Positions 1 to 9,853 are shown, counted from the stretch's first letter. The stretch: 64,000 nucleotides of DNA from Hoeflea sp. (GCF_002733955.1 NZ_NVXQ01000008.1:144131-208130), one strand, 5' to 3'. Notes: generated by a model from the letters alone, not told the origin. Made by a program: numbers and translations.

Positions 1-774
1 TTTCTCGCCAATTATCCCAGCATCGGCCTGTCGACGATTGCCGAACTTGCGGCGCTTGCCGGCACCAGCGCGCCGACCGTGCTGCGCTTCGTCGCCCGGC
101 TCGGCTTCGAGTCCTATCCGGAGTTCCAGCGGGTGTTGCGCAGCGACGTGCAGGCGCAATTGATGTCCCCACTCGAACGCGCCCGCAGCACCGGACCGGC
201 GACAGAGAATCCGGCGCTCAAGGCCAGTTTTGCAAGCATCGCCGCCAATCTCGACGCCACCCTGAAGGCCGTGCCCGAAAGCGAATTCGAGGCCGCCTGC
301 GAGCTGCTCTCCGACCAGAAGGCCACCATCTACCTGCTGGGCGGCCGCTTTACCGATTCGATCGCCGCCTACATGGCCGCTCATTTGCGCATCATCCGCC
401 CCAATGTCAGGCATTTCGACGGCCAGACCTCGACCTGGCGCGACCAGTTGCTCGATGTCCGCCCCGGTGATGTGGTGGTGTTCTTTGACATCCGCCGTTA
501 CCAGTCCGATCTGGTCCGGCTCGGTGAACTCATGGTCGAGCGCAAGGCCCGCATCCTGCTGATCACCGATCCCTGGCTGTCGCCGATTGCCCGCTCGGCG
601 CGGGTGGTGCTGCCTTGCGTGGTCGACGCCAGTCGCACCTGGGATTCGAACGTGGCCCTGCTGGCGCTGGCCGAAGCCCTGATCGACCGGGTTTCCCGCT
701 CCCAGTCCGACAGCGCCCGCGCCCGCATGCAGACGCTCGAGGACATCCACTGGAACAATCTCCAGGGCCGGTAG
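1..774 (+). CDS. RpiR/MurR-family transcriptional regulator (5' end outside window)
   Basis: The frame is open from base 1, so the gene starts upstream of the window and only its last 257 codons are visible. The first residues (STIAELAALAGTSAPTVLRF) are the recognition part of an RpiR-type helix-turn-helix. The remainder has the length and pattern of a SIS sugar-phosphate-binding domain (for example YLLGGRFTDSIAAYMAAHL and DVVVFFDIRRY). Family members repress or activate sugar-catabolic genes in response to a phosphosugar bound by the SIS domain. A GTG at 79 is in frame but lies inside the HTH, so it is not the start. The target operon is not visible. Confidence 0.85.
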   Translation, partial: FLANYPSIGLSTIAELAALAGTSAPTVLRFVARLGFESYPEFQRVLRSDVQAQLMSPLERARSTGPATENPALKASFASIAANLDATLKAVPESEFEAACELLSDQKATIYLLGGRFTDSIAAYMAAHLRIIRPNVRHFDGQTSTWRDQLLDVRPGDVVVFFDIRRYQSDLVRLGELMVERKARILLITDPWLSPIARSARVVLPCVVDASRTWDSNVALLALAEALIDRVSRSQSDSARARMQTLEDIHWNNLQGR

Positions 775-856
775 GACCGGCTCGAGGCCTTGGGACGTCT
801 CCGAAGCGGAGCACGCCCCGCTTGCGCAAAAGCCTCGCATCCAATACCCATCAGCT

Positions 857-1186
857 ATGGATCAGCAAACCGCATTGGACGCCTTTTCGGCCCTCAGTCA
901 GGAAACCCGGCTCGCCGTGTTCCGGCTTCTTGTCACCGCAGGCCCGGAGGGCATGACCTCGGGGGACATCGGCGAACGCCTGAATGTGCGCCAGAACACC
1001 ATGTCGACCAATCTCGGCATACTGCTCAAGGCAGGCCTGGTTCGTCGTGTCAGGGACGGGCGCAATGTCCGCTACCATGCCGATCACTCCGGCATCAGCG
1101 GCCTTCTCGGCTTCCTGCTGGAGGATTGCTGCGGCGGCAATCCCGAACTCTGCCAGCCGATCATCCGCCAGCTGTCCTGCACCTGA
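857..1186 (+). CDS. ArsR-family metalloregulator, arsenite type, orphan
   Basis: A 109-residue winged-helix repressor of the ArsR/SmtB family. The HTH is around residues 35-65 (SGDIGERLNVRQNTMSTNL), followed by a beta-wing (RRVRDGRNVRY). The C-terminus carries Cys91-Cys92 and Cys99 in DCCGGNPELC, with a further Cys108. This resembles the C-terminal Cys triad that binds As(III) in the Acidithiobacillus-type ArsR, though spacing here is CC-x6-C rather than CC-x5-C. Such proteins normally derepress arsenic resistance genes. No arsC, acr3 or arsH lies nearby, so its regulon is elsewhere or it is an orphan. Confidence 0.88.
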   Translation: MDQQTALDAFSALSQETRLAVFRLLVTAGPEGMTSGDIGERLNVRQNTMSTNLGILLKAGLVRRVRDGRNVRYHADHSGISGLLGFLLEDCCGGNPELCQPIIRQLSCT

Positions 1187-1193
1187 TTTCAGG

Positions 1194-1991
1194 CTACCCC
1201 GGCGAGGTTGCCCGGCGGTACAGGTGCCAGGTCGCATGCCCCATCACCGGCAGCACCAGCAACAGCCCGGCAAAAACCGGCAGCAGCGCCACCAGTGTGG
1301 CAAGCCCGACGACAAAACCAAATCCGAGCATCGGCAAGGGGTTTTTCACCACCGTCGCAATGCTGGTGATCATCGCGGTCACGAAATCCACCTCGCGCTC
1401 GGCCAGCATCGGCAGTGCGATCACGGTGGTTGAAAACAGAACCGTCGCAAGAAACGCCCCGACCAGCGTGCCCACCATCAGGAAACCCCAGCCTTCCGGC
1501 GTCGACAGCACGATCTCGACGAAGCGGTCCCAGCTCGAAAACGACTTGAAGCCGAGAAACAGCGCCAGTAGCAGCCGCACCTGGTAGACCCAGATCCAGA
1601 AGATGAACATGACGACAAAGGCCATCCAGCCGAGCTGACGTTCACGCTGGTAAAACACCTGCGCCAGCACGCCCTTCGGCGTGATCGGTTCGCCCATCCG
1701 CCGCCGCCGGCTGACCTCGTAGAGGCCGACCGCCACGAACGGACCCAGCAGCGGAAACCCGATGGCCAGCGGAATGATCATCCAGGGAGATCCGATGCGG
1801 GTGAGAAACCCCAGGATCAGCAGGCCGCCGAGCACGTAGATGGCGCCGAAAAACAGCCCGTAACCGGGATGCGCCTTGAAGTCGGCCCACCCGTCCTTCA
1901 GGCTCGCGCGCACATCGCCGAATGTCAGCATGCGGATCTGCGGCGCACCGATCGCAGTGCTATCCGTCAATCCGTCTGTCTTGTTGGTCAT
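1194..1991 (-). CDS. DUF2189 integral membrane protein
   Basis: A 265-residue protein with about six hydrophobic segments (for example YGLFFGAIYVLGGLLILGFL, WMIIPLAIGFPLLGPFVAVGLY, AFVVMFIFWIWVYQVRLLLALFL). The sequence and the conserved start of the first membrane block match DUF2189, an inner-membrane family of unknown function common in alphaproteobacteria. I place the start at MTNKTDG because GGAGG lies five bases upstream; the in-frame ATG at 2003 would overlap that ribosome-binding site. It ends 8 bp from the convergent ArsR gene. Confidence 0.8.
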   Translation of the reverse strand: MTNKTDGLTDSTAIGAPQIRMLTFGDVRASLKDGWADFKAHPGYGLFFGAIYVLGGLLILGFLTRIGSPWMIIPLAIGFPLLGPFVAVGLYEVSRRRRMGEPITPKGVLAQVFYQRERQLGWMAFVVMFIFWIWVYQVRLLLALFLGFKSFSSWDRFVEIVLSTPEGWGFLMVGTLVGAFLATVLFSTTVIALPMLAEREVDFVTAMITSIATVVKNPLPMLGFGFVVGLATLVALLPVFAGLLLVLPVMGHATWHLYRRATSPG

Positions 1992-2227
1992 GATTTCCTC
2001 CATCCCCCGCGAAACAGGCTGTCATTGTCACCGGTCAGGCCTGCTTCGGCAATGATCCTGATCAACCGCGAACGCAACAATGTCTTCAGGACACTTGGTC
2101 GCCACCAGGCAACGCAATATCGGCCCCGGCTCTGGTAAATGCGCTGCTCGCCACTACCTGTGGAGAGCCGGCTAGGGCGCTCACAAGCCCTGTCCGGAGA
2201 CGCCCAGATCCTGACCGGGAGTTTGCC

Positions 2228-2671
2228 ATGTCCGCCTTCATCATTGCCCTGCTCGTGCTCGCGGCTGCGTCGACCGGCGCCATGTTCAAGCCCGGCGAAT
2301 GGTATCGCGGCCTTGAACGCCCGTCCTGGACACCGCCCAACTGGGCCTTTCCCGTGGTCTGGACCATCCTCTACATCGCCATCGGCGTGTCCGGCTGGCT
2401 GGTCTGGGAAGCGCGAGGTCCAGGCCTCGCCATGGCGCTCTGGCTCGTCCAGCTGGGTCTCAACGCGGCCTGGTCCTGGCTTTTCTTTGGCCGCCATCGC
2501 ATGGATCTGGCTTTTGTCGATATCTGCCTGCTGTTGCTGGCGATCCTCGCCTATATCATTGCCGCGAGCGCCATATCCCCTCTCGCTGCTCTGCTGTTTG
2601 CACCCTATGCCGCCTGGGTCGCACTTGCGGCCATGCTCAACCGCTCGGTCTGGCGGCTTAACAGCGCCTAG
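2228..2671 (+). CDS. tspO: TspO/MBR family tryptophan-rich sensory protein
   Basis: A 147-residue protein with five predicted membrane helices and the TspO signature: KPGEWYRGLERPSWTPPNWAFPV near residues 18-40, and the WxxxxFFGRHRMDLAFVDI segment in the third to fourth helices. TspO proteins bind porphyrins and in Rhodobacter modulate photosynthesis gene expression; in rhizobia they have been linked to nutrient-deprivation responses. The gene stands alone ahead of ispG, separated by about 105 bp. Confidence 0.92.
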   Translation: MSAFIIALLVLAAASTGAMFKPGEWYRGLERPSWTPPNWAFPVVWTILYIAIGVSGWLVWEARGPGLAMALWLVQLGLNAAWSWLFFGRHRMDLAFVDICLLLLAILAYIIAASAISPLAALLFAPYAAWVALAAMLNRSVWRLNSA

Positions 2672-2775
2672 AGTATCCCGCTTCATCAAACCGCTTCCAA
2701 TTCGCCGGTCGGCGTTTTAGGTAGTGGCCATCCTGAAGGCTCCCTGCGTATCGCAGACAGCAATCCGAGGCCCCG

Positions 2776-4017
2776 ATGTCCATGTCCCCCTTTGTTGCCC
2801 CGCAAGCCCGCCGTGCCAGCGTCGCTGTCGATGTCGGCGGCGTGATTGTCGGCGGCGGTGCGCCCGTCGTGGTGCAGTCGATGACCAACACCGACACCGC
2901 CGACATCGACGCCACCGTCGCCCAGGTTGCAGCCCTTCACAAAGCCGGCTCGGAAATTGTCCGCATCACCGTCGACCGCGACGAAAGTGCCGCTGCCGTG
3001 CCGAAGATCCGCGAACGGCTCGAACGCCTCGGCCTCGACGTGCCGCTGGTCGGCGATTTCCACTACATCGGCCACACCCTGCTCGCAAATCACCCGGCCT
3101 GCGCCGAGGCGCTGGCCAAGTACCGGATCAATCCCGGCAATGTCGGCTTCAAGGACAAGAAGGACCGGCAGTTCATCGAGATCATCGAAATGGCGATCCG
3201 CCATTCCAAGCCGGTGCGGATCGGCGTCAACTGGGGCTCGCTCGACCAGGTGCTGCTGACCCGGCTGATGGACGAGAACGCCGCCAACGGCTCGCCGCTG
3301 TCGGCCCGCGATGTCACCCGCGAGGCCATCATCCAGTCGGCGCTGCATTCCGCGGCCCTGGCCGAGGAAACCGGGCTCGAACGCAACCGCATCATCCTGT
3401 CGGCCAAGGTCAGCCAGGTGCAGGACCTGATTGCCGTCTATTCCGAACTCGCCCGTCGCTCCGACCACACCCTGCATCTGGGTCTGACCGAAGCGGGCAT
3501 GGGCTCGAAAGGCATCGTTGCCTCCTCGGCGGCCATGGGCATCGTGCTTCAGGCCGGCATCGGCGACACCATCCGTGTCTCGCTCACGCCGGAGCCGGGC
3601 GGCGACCGCACCCGCGAAGTCATCGTCGCCCAGGAACTTCTTCAGGTCATGGGGTTCCGGCAGTTCGTGCCGGTGGTGGCCGCCTGCCCCGGTTGCGGCC
3701 GGACCACGTCCACCGTGTTCCAGCAGCTCGCCCGCACCATCGAGGACGATCTCAGGCGCAACATGCCGCTCTGGCGCGACAAGTATCCCGGCGTTGAAGG
3801 CCTGCAGGTCGCAGTCATGGGCTGCATCGTCAACGGGCCCGGCGAATCCAAGCATGCAGATATCGGCATTTCCTTGCCCGGCACCGGCGAGAGCCCGGCG
3901 GCACCGGTCTTCATCGATGGCAAGAAGGCCGCCACCCTGCGCGGTCCGAACATTGCCGATGATTTCCAGGTCATGGTCGCCGATTACATCGAAAAACGCT
4001 TCGGCAAGGCCGGCTGA
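2776..4017 (+). CDS. ispG: 4-hydroxy-3-methylbut-2-en-1-yl diphosphate synthase (IspG/GcpE)
   Basis: A 413-residue enzyme of the non-mevalonate isoprenoid pathway. It converts MEcPP to HMBPP using a [4Fe-4S] cluster. The N-terminal TIM barrel is followed by a C-terminal cluster domain with Cys304 and Cys307 (CPGCG), Cys350 (GCIVNGPGE) and the fourth ligand Glu in GPGESKHAD. Length fits alphaproteobacterial IspG, which is longer than the 372-residue E. coli enzyme. ATG 2776 and ATG 2782 are both possible starts. A prenyl synthase of the same pathway lies 2.7 kb downstream on the other strand. Confidence 0.96.
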   Translation: MSMSPFVAPQARRASVAVDVGGVIVGGGAPVVVQSMTNTDTADIDATVAQVAALHKAGSEIVRITVDRDESAAAVPKIRERLERLGLDVPLVGDFHYIGHTLLANHPACAEALAKYRINPGNVGFKDKKDRQFIEIIEMAIRHSKPVRIGVNWGSLDQVLLTRLMDENAANGSPLSARDVTREAIIQSALHSAALAEETGLERNRIILSAKVSQVQDLIAVYSELARRSDHTLHLGLTEAGMGSKGIVASSAAMGIVLQAGIGDTIRVSLTPEPGGDRTREVIVAQELLQVMGFRQFVPVVAACPGCGRTTSTVFQQLARTIEDDLRRNMPLWRDKYPGVEGLQVAVMGCIVNGPGESKHADIGISLPGTGESPAAPVFIDGKKAATLRGPNIADDFQVMVADYIEKRFGKAG

Positions 4018-4043
4018 GCCGCCTGCCGTTCCACATTTTCGGA

Positions 4044-6557
4044 TCAGGCTGAATGTGCCTGCTCGGTAGTCCTGGGCAGCCAGCGGTCGATCATGGCGCC
4101 GAGTTTTTCCGGTGAAATCGGCTTGGAGAGATAATCATCCATCCCGGCTGCCAGGCAGCGGTCCTCGTCACCTTTGAGCGAATGCGCGGTCACGGCGATG
4201 ATCGGCGTCGGCACCAGCCCTTCGCGGGCTTCGATCTCACGGATTGCCGCTGTCGCTTCCAGTCCGTTCATCTCCGGCATCGACACGTCCATAAGCACCA
4301 GAGTTGGCCTGAGCTCGTCCCACAACCGAACCGCTTCGCGTCCATTGACAGCCAGGTTGTGGATCAGACCCAGCCCGTCCAGCGTCTGCTGGAACACGAT
4401 CTGGTTGATGGCATTGTCTTCGGCCACCAGCACCAGCGGCTCTGTCCGTTTGGCAATCACAGGCTTGGATTCGACGGGCGCTGGCTGCGGTTCGGCGACG
4501 GCCGTGACCGGCGCGGGGGCGGCCGGCTGGCTTGGCGCTGGCGCTAGCTCGGGCGCTGACGGCGCAACCGCCGGCTCCCGGTTCTTCGACGCAATACCTG
4601 GCTGGCGCAATGCCGCTTCGACGGTCTTGCGCAACTGCGCGGTCCGAACCGGCTTGGTAAGCTGTGCAAAGATCTCGAGATGGTTGAGCGCTGCCAGCTG
4701 GTCGGCCTGGTCGACGGAGGACAGCACGAGGATCGGCGTGTCTGCGATCAGCGGATCGGAGCGGATCGCCTGGGCGACTTCCGCCCCCGACATGCCCGGC
4801 ATCTGGAAGTCGAGCACCACCAGGTCGATGCCGATGCCAAGGCTGGATCGGGCATGGCGCAACAGATCGAGGCCGATTTCTCCGCCTTCCACAGCCACAC
4901 AGTCAAACCCCCAGTCGCGGATCTGCTCGGTCAGGATCATCCGGTTGATGGCATTGTCGTCGACCACCAGAACGCGCCGGCCGGGCAACAGGTCCGAGGG
5001 GGCATCGAGCGTCGAACTGCTTTGTCCGTCGACATCCATTTCCACGGTGAAGCTGAAGGTGGAGCCGACCCCGACTTCGCTTTCCAGCTCGATCTTGCCG
5101 CCCATCATCTCGACCAGGCGGGTGGCGATCGCCAGACCGAGCCCGGTGCCTTCATGCTTCCTGGTCGAGGAGCCGTCGACCTGGCTGAATTTCTCGAAGA
5201 TCGCGTTCTGCTTGTCAGCAGGGATGCCGATACCGGTATCCTGCACCGCGATCGAAATCGCCAGCCGGTCGGCATCATTGACGGGGTCAACCTTGCGCCA
5301 GTTGATGTCGACCATGACGTGACCATGCTCGGTAAACTTGACCGCATTGCCGACCAAATTGGTCAGGATCTGCCTGATTCGGCCGGGATCCCCGATAAGC
5401 TTGTCTGGCAGGCCCGGCGCTATGCGAACCACCAGTTCGATGTCTTTCTCGACAACCCGCGACGACATCAGCGTCGCCACGTCCTCGGTCGTGTCAACCA
5501 GGTTGAACGGCTTCGGGCTCAGCGTCAGCTGACCGGCGTCGATCTTGGAAAAGTCCAGAATGTCGTTGATGATCTCCAGCAGCGCGTTGCCGGATTTCAG
5601 GATCACATCGGTGAAGGTGCGCTGACGGGTGTCGAGTTCAGTCCGGGTCAGCAGTTCCGCCATCCCCAGCACCCCGTTCATCGGCGTCCGGATCTCGTGG
5701 CTCATGGTAGCGAGGAATTCCGATTTCGCCTTGTCACCCAGCTTGGCCTTTGTCAGCGCCGCGTCAATCTCGCGGGTCTTGGCCTGCAACCGCTTGATCA
5801 TCTGGCGGATGATGATGTCGATGGGGACGAAGACGCCAAGACCCAGAACCAGCAGAATACCGATCGTGGCAAGCAGGTAGCGCTGCAGCAGTTCCCCCAG
5901 CTCAAGCGACTGCATGGCAAGGTAATCGCGGAACTGCTCGTGTACGAACAGGTTGGACGGCTGGATGATCTCGTCGAACATGGCGCTGATTTCGCGGCCG
6001 GCCCAGTACATGTCCTTCTTCGTGCGTGCCTTGTCCAGGCGCGACGCTTCAACCATCTGCTTGTGGTTGAGGAATGCGTCGTCGCCGGTCATGTAGCGCG
6101 ATCGCATCTGGATCGTCTTCTTCAGGTCGGCCGGAAGTTCATCCCATTTGTCGCCCAGATGCTTGATCTTCCAGCGGGCTCTTTCAAAGCGGAAGCCCAG
6201 GCTGGTGAGCGCTGAAATGATATCCGGATCGACCGTCAGGCTTTCGCGGATCTTGCGCTTTTCCGCCAGCGTCGCGCCATCCAGCCGGGTGTCGACGGCC
6301 GCCTGGTAGTCGACATAGGTCTGCGCCAGCCGTTCGCTGCGATCCGCAATGGCCCGCAGCGCGTGGTCGACTTCCGCAAATTCGGTTGAGACCGCGCCAA
6401 TCTGCTGAATCACCTGGTTGCGTTTGCTTTGCTCGGTGAAGAAAAACGCGCAGACCACCGCAAGAGCACTCAGCGAGACGATATATCCGATCCGCAGCGA
6501 GATGATCGATCGTCGCGCGACAGCTGTTTCATCTTGATGTTTGCGTTTTTCAGTCAT
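4044..6557 (-). CDS. Hybrid sensor histidine kinase with two receiver domains
   Basis: An 837-residue membrane sensor kinase. One TM segment near residues 20-42 and another near 228-250 flank an unclassified periplasmic sensor region. A HisKA domain (MSHEIRTP, phospho-acceptor His) and a HATPase domain follow, with N box NLVGNAVKFTE, DTGIGIP and GTGLGLAI. Receiver 1 has the phospho-Asp in LDFQMPGM, receiver 2 the one in LMDVSMPEM; a Pro/Ala-rich linker joins them. No HPt domain is present, so phosphotransfer must use a separate protein. No cognate regulator is adjacent and the signal is unknown. Confidence 0.93.
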   Translation of the reverse strand: MTEKRKHQDETAVARRSIISLRIGYIVSLSALAVVCAFFFTEQSKRNQVIQQIGAVSTEFAEVDHALRAIADRSERLAQTYVDYQAAVDTRLDGATLAEKRKIRESLTVDPDIISALTSLGFRFERARWKIKHLGDKWDELPADLKKTIQMRSRYMTGDDAFLNHKQMVEASRLDKARTKKDMYWAGREISAMFDEIIQPSNLFVHEQFRDYLAMQSLELGELLQRYLLATIGILLVLGLGVFVPIDIIIRQMIKRLQAKTREIDAALTKAKLGDKAKSEFLATMSHEIRTPMNGVLGMAELLTRTELDTRQRTFTDVILKSGNALLEIINDILDFSKIDAGQLTLSPKPFNLVDTTEDVATLMSSRVVEKDIELVVRIAPGLPDKLIGDPGRIRQILTNLVGNAVKFTEHGHVMVDINWRKVDPVNDADRLAISIAVQDTGIGIPADKQNAIFEKFSQVDGSSTRKHEGTGLGLAIATRLVEMMGGKIELESEVGVGSTFSFTVEMDVDGQSSSTLDAPSDLLPGRRVLVVDDNAINRMILTEQIRDWGFDCVAVEGGEIGLDLLRHARSSLGIGIDLVVLDFQMPGMSGAEVAQAIRSDPLIADTPILVLSSVDQADQLAALNHLEIFAQLTKPVRTAQLRKTVEAALRQPGIASKNREPAVAPSAPELAPAPSQPAAPAPVTAVAEPQPAPVESKPVIAKRTEPLVLVAEDNAINQIVFQQTLDGLGLIHNLAVNGREAVRLWDELRPTLVLMDVSMPEMNGLEATAAIREIEAREGLVPTPIIAVTAHSLKGDEDRCLAAGMDDYLSKPISPEKLGAMIDRWLPRTTEQAHSA

Positions 6558-6694
6558 GTTTCTGGCAGCACCCGTTTGCCGGGATATTGCCGTGAGTTGG
6601 TTAATTAAAGACGTACAGATCGGCGTCTTCTGCGTTGCCAGCCGCAGAAAATTTTCGAGCTACCTCTTGAAGCCTTTACGAAAACCGGGCTGGA

Positions 6695-7612
6695 TCAGCG
6701 TTCCCGGCTGGCGATGAAGCCTGCAGCCTGACGCAATATCTCCCCCTCGCTGCCAAACGGCTCGAGCAGCAAGGACGCCTCTTCGACCAGTTGGTCCAGC
6801 CGCTCTCGTGCAGCGGCGACGCCGTGAAGAGAGACCCAGGTGGCCTTGCCCCGCCCGGCATCCTTGCCGGCGGCTTTTCCAAGCGTCGCGGCATCGGACG
6901 TCACATCGAGCAGGTCGTCCGCCAGCTGGAAGGCAAGGCCGATGATTTCGCCGAACCGGGTCATCCGCGACAGCACCTGCTCGTCAGCCCCGGCGGCAAT
7001 GGCGCCCGCGGCACAGGCATAGCGCAGCAACGCGCCGGTTTTCATCGCCTGCAGCTCGACGATCCCGGCTTCATCCGGCGTCACCCGTTCGGCACTGAGA
7101 TCGAGCGATTGGCCACCCACCATGCCGCCGACACCGGACGCCCTGGCAAGCTGGTTGACCAGCTTCAGCCTGGCTTCCGCCGGCAGATCGGTTTCCGGCG
7201 CCGAGAGGATATCGAACGCCAGGGTCAGCAGCGCGTCACCGGCGAGAATCGCGGTCGCCTCGTCAAAGGCGACATGAACCGTCGGCTGTCCCCGCCTCAG
7301 ATCGTCATCATCCATCGCCGGCAAGTCATCGTGGATGAGCGAGTAGCAGTGAATGCATTCCAGCGCAGCAGCCACGCGTCTGGCAGCAGTCTCCGGAGCA
7401 CCAAGCAGCCGCGCAGTCTCGATCACGAGAAACGGCCGCAGCCGCTTGCCACCATTGAGAACACCATGCCGCATGGCAGCCATCAGACCATCCGGCCGCG
7501 CGATTTCACCCTCCAGGACCGTTCCCGACAGCAAGGTCTCCAAGAGAGCCGCCACGTCCCGTCCCGTCGCTTCAAGCCTTGCTGCGAATGTGTCTGCCAT
7601 ATTCCTGTCCAT
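6695..7612 (-). CDS. ispA: Farnesyl/geranyl-type polyprenyl diphosphate synthase
   Basis: A 305-residue trans-isoprenyl diphosphate synthase. The first aspartate-rich motif is DDLPAMDDDD (with the FARM-like insert typical of short-chain bacterial synthases) and the second is DDLLD; GGKRLRPF and the GQ pair (GGQSLDL) are also present. It elongates DMAPP with IPP, most likely to FPP. I use MDRNMADTF as start, since the upstream in-frame extension lies in the divergent promoter region of mtgA. The lone synthase placement away from dxs is common in Rhizobiales. Chain length cannot be fixed from motifs alone. Confidence 0.88.
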   Translation of the reverse strand: MDRNMADTFAARLEATGRDVAALLETLLSGTVLEGEIARPDGLMAAMRHGVLNGGKRLRPFLVIETARLLGAPETAARRVAAALECIHCYSLIHDDLPAMDDDDLRRGQPTVHVAFDEATAILAGDALLTLAFDILSAPETDLPAEARLKLVNQLARASGVGGMVGGQSLDLSAERVTPDEAGIVELQAMKTGALLRYACAAGAIAAGADEQVLSRMTRFGEIIGLAFQLADDLLDVTSDAATLGKAAGKDAGRGKATWVSLHGVAAARERLDQLVEEASLLLEPFGSEGEILRQAAGFIASRER

Positions 7613-7739
7613 TGCGGTCTCTTGCCATGTCGCATCCTGATCGGCAACGGATTGTTTGCTCGATTGAGCCCGGAATATCGGTTCGCCACAGGCCCACACA
7701 ACCGCCGCTCAACTCTGGCAATCGTCCGGCAAGATCGTT

Positions 7740-8540
7740 ATGCACGCAACCAGGGCCGTGACGGACGGCGACAGTCAATTCGGGAACAGCCAGGTGGCCA
7801 GACAGACAAACAACGCGACCTCCCGGTCACGACAGACCTCGGGCAAACCCAGGCGCCGGTCCTTCCTGCGCCGGGTTCTGTCATGGAGCTTGGCGATCAT
7901 CTTTCTAGTCCTGCTTCTGCCCTACCTTCTGATCTTGCTCTATGCGGCGCCACAGGTTCAGCCGATCTCGACCCTGATGATCGGCGAAACCCTCACCGGC
8001 AGGGCCTATGAGCGGCAATGGGTCGATTTCGATGCCATCGCCCCGGTTCTGGTGCAGTCGGTGATGATGTCGGAAGACGGCCAATATTGTGCCCATGACG
8101 GCATCGACTGGGAGGCGCTCAATCTGGTGATCGATGACGCCCTGGAGGGCGAGGCCACACGCGGCGCCAGCACCATTCCGATGCAGACGGCAAAAAACCT
8201 CTTCCTGCCGCCCCACCGCTCGATCCTGCGCAAGGCGCTGGAAATTCCGCTGGCCATGTGGATGGACGTCGTCTGGTCGAAGAAACGGCTGATGGAAATC
8301 TACCTCAACGTCGCCGAGTGGGCGCCGGGCATCTACGGCATTGAGGCTGCCTCGCAGGCCTATTTCGGCGTGCCCGCCGCAAAACTGTCGGCCCGCCAGG
8401 CAGCCTTGCTTGCGGTCACCCTGCCCAACCCGATCAAGCGCAACGCCGCCAACCCGTCCAGCGGCATGAACCGATTGGCCGGCATCATCGAGAAGCGTGC
8501 CAGCCAGTCCGGCGCCTACATCAAATGTCTTTATGATTGA
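7740..8540 (+). CDS. mtgA: Monofunctional biosynthetic peptidoglycan transglycosylase
   Basis: A 266-residue GT51 glycosyltransferase that polymerises lipid II into glycan strands. A basic, disordered N-terminus is followed by one TM anchor (residues about 46-68, [22 protein letters not shown]). The catalytic domain has the general-base Glu in [16 protein letters not shown], then [28 protein letters not shown] and [13 protein letters not shown]. There is no transpeptidase domain, which distinguishes MtgA from class A PBPs. It is divergent from the prenyl synthase and upstream of a GST and rpmF, an order familiar from rhizobial chromosomes. Confidence 0.95.
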   Translation: MHATRAVTDGDSQFGNSQVARQTNNATSRSRQTSGKPRRRSFLRRVLSWSLAIIFLVLLLPYLLILLYAAPQVQPISTLMIGETLTGRAYERQWVDFDAIAPVLVQSVMMSEDGQYCAHDGIDWEALNLVIDDALEGEATRGASTIPMQTAKNLFLPPHRSILRKALEIPLAMWMDVVWSKKRLMEIYLNVAEWAPGIYGIEAASQAYFGVPAAKLSARQAALLAVTLPNPIKRNAANPSSGMNRLAGIIEKRASQSGAYIKCLYD

Positions 8541-8614
8541 GTTCAAGCTAATTGGCTTTGTTGGCGCTCAGCTGCATGCGAGACAGTCACCTTCATCAAA
8601 CTGAGAGGTGCATC

Positions 8615-9262
8615 GTGACTGATCCGGTACTTTACATTGGCAACAAGAATTACTCGTCCTGGTCGTTCCGGCCCTGGATCGGCATGCGCACAGCCGGTAT
8701 CGCTTTCACGGAAAAGCTGGTGCCCTTCGACATGGCCGCCGGCAATCCGGCCTTCAAGACGTTTTCGCCCACCGGCAAGGTGCCGGTACTCGTTGATGGC
8801 GATGTGACCGTCTGGGAATCCCTGGCGATCCTTGATCACGTCGCCCGCAAGTACCCCGCCTCCGGCCTCTGGCCCGAGAACGCAACCGACCGCACCATGG
8901 CCATGGCGATGAGTTCGGAGATGGTATCCTCGTTTCCTGCGCTGCGCTCGGCCTGCCCGATGAACATGCGCCGCGAGCGCAAGCCGATCGAGACAACGCC
9001 GGCCATCCTCGCGGACGTGGACCGCATCCAGGCCCTTTGGAGCGACTGCCTCGAAACCAGCGGCGGTCCGTTCCTTTTCGGCGCGTTCTCGATTGCCGAT
9101 GCGATGTATGCGCCCGTCGTCAATCGCCTCGATGTCTACGCCTTTGAGACACGCCCGGCGGTGGCCGGCTACATGGCCCGGATGAAGGATCTGCCCGCCT
9201 GGCGCGAATGGGAAACCGCAGGCCGCGCCGAGCCATGGATCGTCGAAGAAGACGAAGCCTGA
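8615..9262 (+). CDS. Glutathione S-transferase family protein
   Basis: A 215-residue GST-fold protein. The N-terminal thioredoxin-like domain begins LYIGNKNYSSWSFRPWIGMR; VPVLVDGDVTVWESLAILDHV contains the cis-Pro and ES glutathione-binding residues. An all-helical C-terminal domain follows (FLFGAFSIADAMYAPVVNRL). I place the start at GTG 8615 because GAGAGG sits six bases upstream and the protein then begins at the first beta strand; an ATG at 8552 would add 21 unrelated residues. The substrate is unknown. Confidence 0.88.
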   Translation: MTDPVLYIGNKNYSSWSFRPWIGMRTAGIAFTEKLVPFDMAAGNPAFKTFSPTGKVPVLVDGDVTVWESLAILDHVARKYPASGLWPENATDRTMAMAMSSEMVSSFPALRSACPMNMRRERKPIETTPAILADVDRIQALWSDCLETSGGPFLFGAFSIADAMYAPVVNRLDVYAFETRPAVAGYMARMKDLPAWREWETAGRAEPWIVEEDEA

Positions 9263-9325
9263 CTGTTTCCTCTTGGTCTCAAGCAGCGTCAGGATGACCA
9301 AGAGTCAAAAAAACGCGGCAACCGC

Positions 9326-9354
9326 TGGTCAAACCTGCAAATGCCATGTATAAG
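9326..9354 (+). promoter_or_regulatory. Candidate sigma-70 promoter of rpmF
   Basis: TGGTCA (9326-9331) and TATAAG (9349-9354) are separated by 17 bases, about 90 bp upstream of the L32 start. This is consistent with a strong housekeeping promoter, but was inferred by eye only. Confidence 0.4.
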
Positions 9355-9441
9355 CCCGGCAAATTTCCGAAATCGGCATGTGTCAGTTTCGGCCCTTGGG
9401 TCGACCGTTGGACATGCCTGTACGCTCAATAGGAGTTTATA

Positions 9442-9627
9442 ATGGCTGTTCCGAAGCGCAAAACCACCCCATCCAAGCGCGGCATGCGCCGCTCGGCTGA
9501 TGCTCTCAAGGCCCCGACCTATGTCGAGGACAAGAATTCCGGCGAACTGCGCCGTCCGCACCACATCGACCTGAAGACCGGCATGTACCGCGGCCGTCAG
9601 GTCCTGACACCGAAAGAAAGCGCATAA
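9442..9627 (+). CDS. rpmF: 50S ribosomal protein L32
   Basis: A 61-residue basic protein with the classic start [20 protein letters not shown] and the alphaproteobacterial C-terminus [16 protein letters not shown]. It is a structural protein of the large ribosomal subunit. TAGGAG lies upstream of the ATG. No zinc-binding Cys pair is present, as in other alphaproteobacterial L32. A strong intrinsic terminator follows 25 bp after the stop, so it is probably monocistronic. Confidence 0.97.
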   Translation: MAVPKRKTTPSKRGMRRSADALKAPTYVEDKNSGELRRPHHIDLKTGMYRGRQVLTPKESA

Positions 9628-9651
9628 GCTTTTCAAGGCTGTTGAAGCTTT

Positions 9652-9686
9652 AAAAAAAGCCGGTCCTTGACGGGGCCGGCTTTTTT
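9652..9686 (+). terminator. Rho-independent terminator after rpmF
   Basis: An A-run and GCCGGTCC pair across TTGAC with GGGGCCGGC, ending in a six-T run (one G-U pair). It sits 25 bp after the rpmF stop. Confidence 0.85.
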
Positions 9687-9772
9687 GCGTCTGCAGCTTG
9701 CTGGCCGGAGCCCTTGGCCTGACGCTTCCGCATCACGGCACACCTGTCGCGACACAACCGTGCGCCAAACAC

Positions 9773-9803
9773 AAAAACGCCCGGGAGCCGAAGCACCCGG
9801 GCG
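9773..9803 (-). terminator. Rho-independent terminator of the cold-shock gene
   Basis: On the minus strand CGCCCGGG pairs with CCCGGGCG around an inner GC-TTCG-GC tetraloop stem, followed by TTTTT. It lies 51 bp past the stop of the cold-shock gene. Confidence 0.88.
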
Positions 9804-9853
9804 AAATCAGATCAGAGTGACCAGCCTAGCCAGCCAACTTCTGCTGGGGCTTT

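Noticed and set aside
2686..3855. Long minus-strand frame opposite ispG
   Set aside because: Antisense shadow; ispG has full catalytic motifs and the opposite frame is compositionally biased.
4680..6215. Long plus-strand frame opposite the hybrid histidine kinase
   Set aside because: Antisense shadow of the kinase, with no domain or ribosome-binding site.
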